Part shown: piece by piece, positions 1-6,690 of the stretch | Layout: each line of letters opens with the position of its first letter | How positions within the stretch are numbered: the stretch's first letter is position 1 | Source of the DNA: JBBROS01 sp964246015 | Lineage (GTDB): Bacteria; Pseudomonadota; Alphaproteobacteria; Acetobacterales; Acetobacteraceae | Assembly (NCBI GenBank): GCA_964246015.1 | Contig: CAXTPG010000156.1 | Location: 1 to 7,763 of the forward strand | Direction: 5' to 3' | Length of the DNA stretch: 7,763 nt | The notes under the pieces: model-generated | Databases searched by the model: none | What the model saw: the letters and a program-made list of their open reading frames with translations, nothing else | What the model was told of the DNA's origin: nothing | Translations under genes and position numbers: made by a program

Positions 1-99
1 GCCGACACGCTGTGCATCATGGACCGCGGCGACATCGTGATGAACGGGCCGCCGGACAGCCTGGACGAGAACGAGGTCCGGCGGCGGCTCAGCGTGTGA
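1..99 (+). CDS. urtE: ABC transporter ATP-binding protein, C-terminal end (probable urea transporter UrtE)
   Basis: Only the last 32 codons are in the window, in frame 1, ending in TGA at 97-99. The residues include ADTLCIMDRGDIVMNG and end VRRRLSV. The pattern A-D-x4-M-x-x-G-x-I-V-x-x-G is the usual stretch after the switch histidine in branched-chain amino acid/urea ABC ATPases (LivF/UrtE class), and these proteins often end in an Arg-rich helix followed by L-x-V. Such an ATPase would power uptake from the cytoplasmic face. The Walker A, Walker B and signature motifs lie outside the window, so the family rests on the tail alone. The choice of UrtE over LivF is inferred from the urease operon 1.9 kb downstream on the same strand. 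Confidence 0.6.
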   Translation, partial: ADTLCIMDRGDIVMNGPPDSLDENEVRRRLSV

Positions 100-257
100 C
101 CAGGCTTCGGTCGACACCCCCCGCCATGAAGTCGTCAGCCGAAGACAGGGGAACAGCGAACCGGCGCATGCCGGCATCACCGGCGACATCGTGCACGGCC
201 CTGTCGACGTAGGCCCACCACCCACCGGGCGTGGAACCTCCCGTCCGGAACACGCCC

Positions 258-285
258 TTGCAGCCTGATCGTTATGCCCAATAAT
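258..285 (+). promoter_or_regulatory. Candidate promoter for pobA
   Basis: TTGCAG (258-263) could serve as the -35 box and AATAAT (280-285) as the -10 box, with a 16-base spacer. The -10 matches TATAAT at five of six positions and lies in one of the few AT-rich patches here. Transcription would start about 6-8 bases after the -10 box, at or next to the pobA ATG at 292. The -35 matches only weakly beyond TTG. An imperfect inverted repeat (CGTTAT at 270-275 against ATAATCG at 281-287) overlaps the -10 and could bind a regulator. This is a prediction by eye. Confidence 0.4.
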
Positions 286-291
286 CGGTCG

Positions 292-1485
292 ATGAAAACC
301 CAAGTCGGCATCATCGGCGCAGGCCCCGCCGGCCTCTTCCTCGCGCACATGCTCCACCGCGCCGGCATCGAGTCCGTGAACCTCGAATCGCGCAGCCGCG
401 TGGACGTCGAGGGCACCGTCCGCGCCGGCGTGCTCGAACACTGGGTCGTCCAGCTCATGAACGATATGGGCCTCGGCGCCCGCATGATGCAGGACGGCCA
501 CTTCCACTCCGGCATCACCCTGCAATGGGACCGCATCCGCCACCACGTCGACATCGAGGATCTCACCAACGGCAAGCGCGTCTGCGTCTACGCCCAGCAC
601 GAGGTGCTGAAAGACCTCGTCCACGCCCGCCTGGCGGACGGCGGCACGATCGTCTTCGACGCCGTCGCGACCGCCATCGACGGCGTCGACGGCGACACCC
701 CCGCCATCCGCTTCCGCCGCGCCGGCGGCCCCGAGGAAACGCTCCACTGCGACTACGTCGTCGGCGCCGACGGCTTCCATGGCCTGGGCCGCCAGACCAT
801 CCCCCGCGCCCGCCGCACCGAATACCAGAAGGTCTACCCCTTCGGCTGGCTCGGCATCCTCGCCCGCGCGCCGCTGTCGTGGCACGAGCTCATCTACGCG
901 AACCAGGGCGACGGCTTCGCGCTGCTCAGCACCCGCTCCCCCGACATCCAGCGCATGTACGTCCAATGCGACCCCACCGACGACCTGGCCGCCTGGCCCG
1001 ACAGCCGCGTCTGGGACGAGCTGCACGCCCGCCTGTGCACGCAGGACGGCTGGACCCTGACAGAGGGCGAGGTGTTCCAGAAGAACATCGTCCCCCTCCG
1101 CTCCTTCGTCTGCGACCCCATGCAGCACGGCCGCCTGTTCATCGCCGGTGACGCCGCCCACATCGTTCCGCCCACGGGCGCGAAGGGCCTCAACCTCGCC
1201 GTCGCCGACGTCCTCGTCCTCTCCCGCGCCCTCGTCGCCCGGTATCGCGGCAACACCACCGACGCGCTGGACCGCTACACGCAGACCTGCCTTCGCCGCA
1301 TCTGGAAGGGCGAGCGTTTTTCCTGGTACATGACCACCATGCTCCACCGCAACGACGCCGAGACCGCCTTCGAACGCCGCATCCACCTCGCCGACCTCGA
1401 CCTCGTCCGCACCAACCGCGCCACCGCCCAATCCCTCGCCGAGAACTATGTCGGCCTCCCCTTCGACGACGCTCCGGCACTGTAA
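292..1485 (+). CDS. pobA: 4-hydroxybenzoate 3-monooxygenase (p-hydroxybenzoate hydroxylase)
   Basis: This is a cytoplasmic FAD monooxygenase that uses NAD(P)H and O2 to convert 4-hydroxybenzoate to protocatechuate, which feeds the beta-ketoadipate pathway. The 397 residues match the family length (394 in Pseudomonas). Visible features in order are MKTQVGIIGAGPAG with the FAD-binding GxGxxG at 9-14, His72, the DG motif at D160-G161, and GDAAHIVPPTGAKGLNLA from 286. Substrate and proton-relay residues known from Pseudomonas PobA (Tyr201, Ser212, Arg214, Arg220, Pro293, Tyr385) appear as Y202, S213, R215, R221, P294 and Y386, so it should be active. The ATG at 292 gives the family's usual MKTQV start. 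The in-frame ATG at 274 adds six residues and lies within the probable promoter. No Shine-Dalgarno sequence precedes either start. No pobR-type regulator is seen beside it. The enzyme has no direct link to urea metabolism. Confidence 0.96.
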   Translation: MKTQVGIIGAGPAGLFLAHMLHRAGIESVNLESRSRVDVEGTVRAGVLEHWVVQLMNDMGLGARMMQDGHFHSGITLQWDRIRHHVDIEDLTNGKRVCVYAQHEVLKDLVHARLADGGTIVFDAVATAIDGVDGDTPAIRFRRAGGPEETLHCDYVVGADGFHGLGRQTIPRARRTEYQKVYPFGWLGILARAPLSWHELIYANQGDGFALLSTRSPDIQRMYVQCDPTDDLAAWPDSRVWDELHARLCTQDGWTLTEGEVFQKNIVPLRSFVCDPMQHGRLFIAGDAAHIVPPTGAKGLNLAVADVLVLSRALVARYRGNTTDALDRYTQTCLRRIWKGERFSWYMTTMLHRNDAETAFERRIHLADLDLVRTNRATAQSLAENYVGLPFDDAPAL

Positions 1486-1525
1486 CCAAGGGTTCATACC
1501 CGCCGCCCACGACCAGTGTATCCCG

Positions 1526-1549
1526 GACGCTCACGAATCCGAGAGCGTC
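1526..1549 (+). terminator. Hairpin after pobA, possible terminator or leader structure
   Basis: GACGCTC (1526-1532) and GAGCGTC (1543-1549) form a perfect 7-bp stem with a 10-base loop, 40 bases after the pobA stop. A run of C's follows instead of T's, so it is not a standard intrinsic terminator. It also lies just before the ATG at 1557 and would fold over that ORF's weak GAGAG ribosome site. Either role, or chance in GC-rich DNA, is possible. Confidence 0.3.
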
Positions 1550-1556
1550 GCCCCCG

Positions 1557-1772
1557 ATGTCCCGCCGTTTCGCCGCCCCAAGCGAGCTGCTGGCCCTCAG
1601 CAGCACCCAGTTCCTGGTCGTCGACAGCCTCATCCTCGTCTACCTGCTGACCTTGCCCACCTACATCGATCCGGTGGCGCTGCAATCGCTCGAGGCGACG
1701 GCCCTGCCGCTCGCCCGCGCCACGGCGGACATGTCGCTCAACGTGGGCCAGGCCATCACCCGCACCTGCTGA
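1557..1772 (+). CDS. Possible small hydrophobic protein of unknown function (71 aa)
   Basis: I do not recognise this protein. It is supported mainly by composition: only about six of its 71 codons do not end in G or C, like the real genes around it. The central part, about residues 11-36 (STQFLVVDSLILVYLLTLP and flanks), is hydrophobic and could form one membrane helix, although it contains an Asp at 23. The remainder (37-71) is predicted by eye to be helical and ends in a lone Cys. The start has only a weak GAGAG (1541-1545), 11 bases upstream and inside a hairpin. It may be a real small gene, the end of a decayed one, or a chance ORF. If it is not real, 1486-1989 (about 500 bases) contains no gene. 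Confidence 0.4.
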   Translation: MSRRFAAPSELLALSSTQFLVVDSLILVYLLTLPTYIDPVALQSLEATALPLARATADMSLNVGQAITRTC

Positions 1773-1791
1773 CCAGCACCATCCGCTTCGC

Positions 1792-1811
1792 CTTCTGACC
1801 GACTTCTGACC
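1792..1811 (+). repeat. Short tandem direct repeat CTTCTGACC
   Basis: CTTCTGACC occurs at 1792-1800 and again at 1803-1811, an 11-base period of about one helical turn. It lies shortly after the 71-codon ORF and about 180 bases upstream of the ureD start. It could be a pair of protein-binding half-sites or replication slippage. Two copies alone cannot decide. Confidence 0.3.
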
Positions 1812-1853
1812 CCGCGGACATGGTTGAAGCCGCATTCCGCGACGGCGGGACGA

Positions 1854-1882
1854 CATGGCCGGCCGGGACAAGCCCGGCCATG
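1854..1882. repeat. Alphaproteobacterial dispersed palindromic repeat
   Basis: CATGGCCGG (1854-1862) pairs perfectly with CCGGCCATG (1874-1882). An alternative fold pairs GGCCGGG (1861-1867) with CCCGGCC (1873-1879) around a 5-base loop, ACAAG. Translated, one strand reads MAGRDKPGHDA and the other contains WPGLSRPA. These peptide signatures recur in many spurious hypothetical proteins of alphaproteobacteria because this palindrome is scattered through intergenic DNA. Here it sits between the pobA region and ureD and may act as an mRNA-stabilising or terminating structure. The ATG at 1855 inside it is in frame with ureD but should not be taken as the ureD start. Copy number in the genome cannot be judged from one window. 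Confidence 0.7.
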
Positions 1883-1978
1883 ACGCAATAGGACGACATT
1901 CTCTCGATGCGATGTTTTGCAGCATCCTGCTAGGCTCTGCGCCCAGGAGGGAGGCCGGCCGTTGGTGTGCCCGATCCC

Positions 1979-1983
1979 AGGGA
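1979..1983 (+). promoter_or_regulatory. Ribosome binding site for ureD
   Basis: AGGGA lies six bases before the ATG at 1990 and supports that start. A stronger AGGAGGG at 1945-1951 has no ureD-frame start codon at a usable distance, since the nearby TTG and GTG codons are in other frames. Its role is unclear. Confidence 0.55.
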
Positions 1984-1989
1984 CACGCG

Positions 1990-2850
1990 ATGCACAGCCC
2001 CGACCACACCCCCGCTTCCCACCCCCCCCCGCTTCACCCCCCCGCGCCTCACCAGCGCGCCCGCGGCGAGCTCCGCCTGTCGTTCAAGCGGCGCGATGGC
2101 CGCACCGTGATCGACGGCCTTCGCCAGGACGGGTGCCTCAAGGCCCGCTTCCCCCACGCCGACGCGCCCGCATGGCCCGGCGCCGTCACTCTCAACAGTG
2201 CAGGCGGCGTCGCCGGCGGCGACCGGCTGGCTACCACGATCACGGCCGGGCCGGGCACGGCGGCGACCGTCGCGTCGCAGGCGGCCGAGCGCATCTATCG
2301 CGCCATCCCCGGCCTCGTCGCCACCATCGACACCACGCTCCGCGTCGCCCCCGGCGCCGCCCTGGAATGGCTGCCGCAGGAAACCATCCTGTTCGACCGC
2401 TGCGCCATCCGCCGGACGCTCGCGATCGACCTCGCCCCCGACGCCTGGTTCCTGGGCGTCGAGAGCCTGGTGTTCGGCCGTGCGGCCATGGAGGAGGAGG
2501 TGCGGACGGCCGCCATCCACGACCAGATCACCCTCCGCCGCGACGGCCGCCTGGTCCTGCACGACGCCATCCGCCTCGATGGCCCGGTCGCCGCCCTGCT
2601 GGACCGCCCCGCCATCGGCCGCGGCGCCCGCGCGGTGGCGACGCTCGTCCACGCGGCGCCGGGCTGCGAGGACCGGCTCGATCCGCTGCGCCACGCGCTG
2701 GCCGCGTTCGACGCCGGGGCGTCATGCTGGGACGGGCTGCTCGTCGCCCGCATCGCCGCCCCCACGGGTGCGGAGTTGCGCCGGGCCGTCGTTACAGGCT
2801 TGAACATCCTGCGCGGGGGCCGCACCCTGCCCCGCGTATGGATGTGCTGA
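1990..2850 (+). CDS. ureD: Urease accessory protein UreD
   Basis: UreD binds apo-urease and, with UreF and UreG, forms the chaperone complex that loads nickel into UreC. The 286-residue product carries family blocks LNSAGGVAGGDRL (68-80), ALEWLPQETILF (124-135), GVESLVFGR (156-164) and the C-terminal LNILRGGRTLPRVW (271-284). The ATG at 1990 has an SD-like AGGGA. An upstream in-frame ATG at 1855 lies in a palindromic repeat and would make the protein unusually long. UreD homology begins near residue 22. The first 21 residues are His/Pro-rich, with His at 2, 6, 11, 16 and 21, and are encoded across C9 (2022-2030) and C7 (2037-2043) runs. It is the first gene of the urease operon. Its TGA overlaps the GAGGA that serves ureA. 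Confidence 0.92.
   Translation: MHSPDHTPASHPPPLHPPAPHQRARGELRLSFKRRDGRTVIDGLRQDGCLKARFPHADAPAWPGAVTLNSAGGVAGGDRLATTITAGPGTAATVASQAAERIYRAIPGLVATIDTTLRVAPGAALEWLPQETILFDRCAIRRTLAIDLAPDAWFLGVESLVFGRAAMEEEVRTAAIHDQITLRRDGRLVLHDAIRLDGPVAALLDRPAIGRGARAVATLVHAAPGCEDRLDPLRHALAAFDAGASCWDGLLVARIAAPTGAELRRAVVTGLNILRGGRTLPRVWMC
2022..2043 (+). repeat. C9 and C7 homopolymer tracts inside the ureD 5' end
   Basis: Nine C's at 2022-2030 and seven at 2037-2043 are separated by GCTTCA. They encode Pro codons in the His/Pro-rich start of UreD. Length change by one base would shift ureD out of frame within its first 20 codons. Such runs are prone to replication slippage and to sequencing error. The downstream frame reads cleanly as UreD, so the sequence given has the functional frame. 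Confidence 0.8.
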
Positions 2851-2857
2851 GGACCGT

Positions 2858-3160
2858 ATGTTTCTGACGCCGCGGGAGAAGGACAAGCTGCTGGTGAGCA
2901 TGGCCGCGAACGTTGCGCGCCGACGGCTGGAGCGGGGCGTGAAGCTGAACCATCCGGAGGCCATCGCCCTCATCACCGACTTCGTGGTCGAGGGCGCGCG
3001 GGACGGGCGCAGCGTCGCGGATTTGATGGAGGCGGGGGCGCAGGTGATCGGCCGCGGCCAGGTGATGGAGGGGATCGCGGAGATGATCGCGGACGTGCAG
3101 GTGGAGGCGACGTTCCCGGACGGGACGAAGCTCGTGACCGTGCACGAGCCGATCCGATGA
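2858..3160 (+). CDS. ureA: Urease gamma subunit UreA
   Basis: This is the small structural subunit of the (UreABC)3 urease that hydrolyses urea in the cytoplasm. It is exactly 100 residues, the usual length for a separate gamma subunit. It matches the family end to end: LTPREKDKLL (3-12), RRRLERGVKLNHPEA (21-35), DFVVEGARDG (41-50) and EATFPDGTKLVTVH (83-96). GAGGA (2849-2853) sits four bases before the ATG and overlaps the ureD stop. The ureB ATG overlaps its own TGA. Codon choice differs from its neighbours: of 12 Ala codons nine are GCG and three GCC, whereas ureB has one GCG and ten GCC. Nine of 12 Val codons are GTG. Confidence 0.97.
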   Translation: MFLTPREKDKLLVSMAANVARRRLERGVKLNHPEAIALITDFVVEGARDGRSVADLMEAGAQVIGRGQVMEGIAEMIADVQVEATFPDGTKLVTVHEPIR

Positions 3161-3458
3161 TCCCCGGCGAGATCGTCACCGCAGAAGGCGCCATCCCCCT
3201 CAACGAGGACCAGCCCCGCACCACCATCACCGTCGCCAACACCGGCGACCGCCCCATCCAGGTCGGCAGCCACTACCACTTCGCCGAAACCAACCCGGCG
3301 CTGCGCTTCGACCGCGCCGCCGCCCGCGGCCAGCGCCTCGACATCGCCGCCGGCACCGCCGTGCGGTTCGAACCGGGACAGGAGCGGGACGTGACCCTCG
3401 TGCCCCTCCGCGGCGCCCGCATCGTCCACGGCTTCCGCGGCGACGTGGGAGGACCGCT

Positions 3459-3462
<4 letters not shown>
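3157..3462 (+). CDS. ureB: Urease beta subunit UreB
   Basis: This is the second small structural subunit of urease, which packs against UreA and UreC. It has 101 residues, the normal length for an unfused beta subunit. Family signatures are MIPGEI at the start, GSHYHFAETNPALRFDR (37-53) and VRFEPGQERDVTLVPLRG (69-86), followed by HGFRGDVGGPL. The ATG overlaps the ureA stop as ATGA, and the ureC ATG overlaps its TGA in the same way, so translation of the three structural subunits is likely coupled. This suits the 1:1:1 stoichiometry. Almost all codons end in C. Confidence 0.97.
3447..3453 (+). promoter_or_regulatory. Strong ribosome binding site for ureC
   Basis: GGGAGGA lies five bases before the ureC ATG at 3459, inside the end of ureB. 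It is among the best Shine-Dalgarno matches in the operon and supports independent initiation on the large subunit in addition to coupling. Confidence 0.7.
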
Positions 3463-5159
<1,697 letters not shown>

Positions 5160-5174
5160 GGGGGGAAACCAAGA

Positions 5175-5579
5175 ATGCGCGCCGTGCTGCTCTACTCCGC
5201 CGCCGTCCACATCGCGGCCCTGGGCCTTCTGGCCGCCTTCGCCTTCCGCACCTGGCACGACGCCCGCCGGCCCAAGGAGTTCTCCTTCCCCGAGATGACG
5301 ATGCTGGCCGCAGCCCTCGGCGGCGCCATGGCCGTCGTCGCCACCATCCTCACCTGGCCCGGCCGCGGCTTCGGCCCGGCGCTGCTCACCGGGCTGGTGG
5401 CCGGCGTCCTCGGTGCCGCGTCGTTCCTGCTGTGCCTCGGCGCCTGGCCCGAACGCCCCACCCATGGCGGCCCCATGAGCCAGAGCGGACGCATCGCCGG
5501 CTTCGTCTTCGTCGGCACGTTCCTGGTGCTGGAACTCGTCGCCTTCCTGTTCCTGGCCGGGGCCGCCGGCCGGGCATGA
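5175..5579 (+). CDS. Small membrane protein of unknown function in the urease operon (134 aa)
   Basis: I do not recognise the family. The protein appears to have four membrane helices, at about residues 4-23, 42-60, 68-90 and 107-129. The loops are short and the region between helices 1 and 2 is charged (RTWHDARRPKEF). It lacks the HupE/UreJ-type nickel permease His/Asp motifs and is too short for a UreI/AmiS-type urea channel, so neither is supported. A G-rich SD (GAGGGGGGAA, 5158-5167) beginning at the ureC stop supports the ATG at 5175. Its TGA overlaps the next gene's ATG (ATGA at 5576-5579), which implies co-translation with the EcsC-family protein. It could be a membrane partner for that protein or for urea, ammonia or nickel handling. 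That role is inferred only from position. Confidence 0.85.
   Translation: MRAVLLYSAAVHIAALGLLAAFAFRTWHDARRPKEFSFPEMTMLAAALGGAMAVVATILTWPGRGFGPALLTGLVAGVLGAASFLLCLGAWPERPTHGGPMSQSGRIAGFVFVGTFLVLELVAFLFLAGAAGRA
5555..5571 (+). promoter_or_regulatory. GC-rich hairpin just upstream of the EcsC-family start
   Basis: GGCCGG (5555-5560) and CCGGCC (5566-5571) form a six-pair all-GC stem with a 5-base loop, ending four bases before the ATG at 5576. It would cover any ribosome site there, so initiation probably depends on ribosomes finishing the upstream membrane protein gene. Such stems are common by chance in GC-rich DNA. Confidence 0.3.
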
Positions 5580-6229
5580 CTCCCGCAACCCTACCGGTCA
5601 CGCCCAAGACCGACACCAGCGCGGTCATCAAGGCCCTCGACTGGGTCTACGACCGCATCGTCCCGGAAGAACCCCGCCCGCGTCTGTCCGACAAGCAGAT
5701 CGACGCGGCGATCCGCTCCGCCTGCCTGATGGCAGGCACCAGCGGCTTCGTGACGGGGCTCGGCGGATTGCTCACGCTGCCGGTCGCGATTCCCGCGAAC
5801 ATCGTGAGCGTGGCGGCCGTCCACATGCGCCTCATCCACACGATCGCCGCCGGCCGCGGCTACGATACCGCGGACAACACCGTGCGGGCCCTGATCTACG
5901 CCTGCCTCGCGGGCAACGCGGCCACCGAGGTGTTGAAGGACGTCGGCCTCCAGCTCGGCACCCGGCTGGGCCAATCGGCCATCCAGGCCATCTCCGGTCC
6001 CGCTCTGGCGCGGATCAACCAGGCCGTCGGCTTCCGGCTGCTGACGAAGGCGGGCTCGAGCGGGGTCGTGAACATGACGAAGGTGCTGCCGCTGGTCGGC
6101 GGCGTCATCGGCGGCACCGTCGATGCAGCCTCGACCCGGGCCGTGGGCGCCGTCGCCAAACGGCTGTTTCCGGCCATGCCCGTCCCGGGGGACGGCCCCA
6201 TCATCGAGCATGAAGGGGAAGCCGCATGA
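5576..6229 (+). CDS. EcsC-family protein within the urease operon (217 aa)
   Basis: The protein matches the EcsC family (named after Bacillus EcsC), whose biochemical role is not established. Diagnostic parts are GFVTGLGGLLTLPVAIPANI (57-76), ALIYACLAGNAATEVLKDVG (105-124), INQAVGFRLLTKAG (147-160) and LPLVGGVIGGTVDAASTRAV (171-190), then a VAKRLF stretch. The Gly-rich helical segments at 55-80 and 171-194 suggest membrane association. The true start is the ATG at 5576: the same frame stays open for 2 kb upstream through ureC only because stop codons are rare in this DNA, and that upstream translation is an Arg/Pro/His-rich shadow. ATGA overlaps join it to the membrane protein gene before and to ureE after. 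It may anchor urease maturation at the membrane or respond to nickel or ammonia. This is speculation from context. Confidence 0.9.
   Translation: MTPATLPVTPKTDTSAVIKALDWVYDRIVPEEPRPRLSDKQIDAAIRSACLMAGTSGFVTGLGGLLTLPVAIPANIVSVAAVHMRLIHTIAAGRGYDTADNTVRALIYACLAGNAATEVLKDVGLQLGTRLGQSAIQAISGPALARINQAVGFRLLTKAGSSGVVNMTKVLPLVGGVIGGTVDAASTRAVGAVAKRLFPAMPVPGDGPIIEHEGEAA
6213..6219 (+). promoter_or_regulatory. Ribosome binding site for ureE
   Basis: AAGGGGA lies six bases before the first of two tandem ATG codons (6226 and 6229). It sits in the 3' end of the EcsC-family gene and supports the 6226 start. Confidence 0.6.
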
Positions 6230-6690
6230 TGCGCGCCGCCGCGGTCCTGCCCGCAGGCGCCTGGACGGACACCCCCGTCGACACCGTCCTGATCGACTTC
6301 GACCGCCGCCATCGCCGCCGCATCCAGCTCACCACCGAACGCGGCGCCGACCTCCTGCTCGACCTGCCCCAGGCCGCCCGCCTGCGCGACGGCGACGGCC
6401 TCCGCCTCGATGACGGCCGCATCGTCCGCGTGCAGGCGCGGCCCGAGCCCCTGCTGGACATCCACGCCCACGACGCCGCGGGCCTCGTCCGCATCGCCTG
6501 GCACCTCGGCAACCGCCACCTTCCCGTCCAGCTCCTGGGTGACCACATCCGCATCCGTGCGGACCATGTGATCGCCGACATGGTCCGCGGCCTGGGCGGC
6601 CACGTCCACGCCCTCGACGCTCCCTTCGACCCCGAATCCGGCGCATACGCCGCAGCCGCCCACCACCACCATGACGACGATGACGGGTAA
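6226..6690 (+). CDS. ureE: Urease accessory protein UreE (nickel metallochaperone)
   Basis: UreE is a cytoplasmic dimer that binds Ni(II) and hands it to UreG for insertion into urease. The 154 residues show the family's core: LLLDLPQAARLRDGDGL (43-59), then WHLGNRHLPVQ (92-102), whose H98 aligns with the dimer-interface nickel ligand (His96 in Klebsiella). Further on are DHVIADMVRGLGGHVH (113-128) and APFDPESGAY (132-141). The tail is a short HHHHDDDDG instead of the long His-rich tail of Klebsiella UreE, so nickel storage is probably modest. Two tandem ATGs begin the gene, and its first ATG overlaps the EcsC gene's TGA. The last 20 bases overlap ureF. Confidence 0.96.
   Translation: MMRAAAVLPAGAWTDTPVDTVLIDFDRRHRRRIQLTTERGADLLLDLPQAARLRDGDGLRLDDGRIVRVQARPEPLLDIHAHDAAGLVRIAWHLGNRHLPVQLLGDHIRIRADHVIADMVRGLGGHVHALDAPFDPESGAYAAAAHHHHDDDDG

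Noticed and set aside
161..184. Overlapping small inverted repeats CCGGC/GCCGG and GCCGG/CCGGC between the ATPase gene and pobA.
   Set aside because: Five-base GC stems without a T tract are expected by chance in this DNA and are not convincing as a terminator.
12..212. 66-codon ORF overlapping the ABC ATPase tail and the pobA upstream region.
   Set aside because: It is out of frame with the ATPase end, rich in Arg/Ala/Pro, has no ribosome site and no recognisable content.
1855..1989. Longer ureD start at the ATG at 1855.
   Set aside because: It begins in a dispersed palindromic repeat, adds 45 residues unlike UreD, and lacks an SD. The ATG at 1990 has one.
1883..1989. Possible sigma-54 or sigma-70 promoter for ureD.
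   Set aside because: No GG-N10-GC element with the right flanks was found, and TAGGCT (1931-1936) lacks a credible -35 at 16-18 bases.
5175..5579. Identification of the small membrane protein as a urea channel or nickel permease (UreI, UreJ/HupE).
   Set aside because: It has only four helices and none of the conserved His/Asp motifs of those families. Position in the operon alone is not enough.
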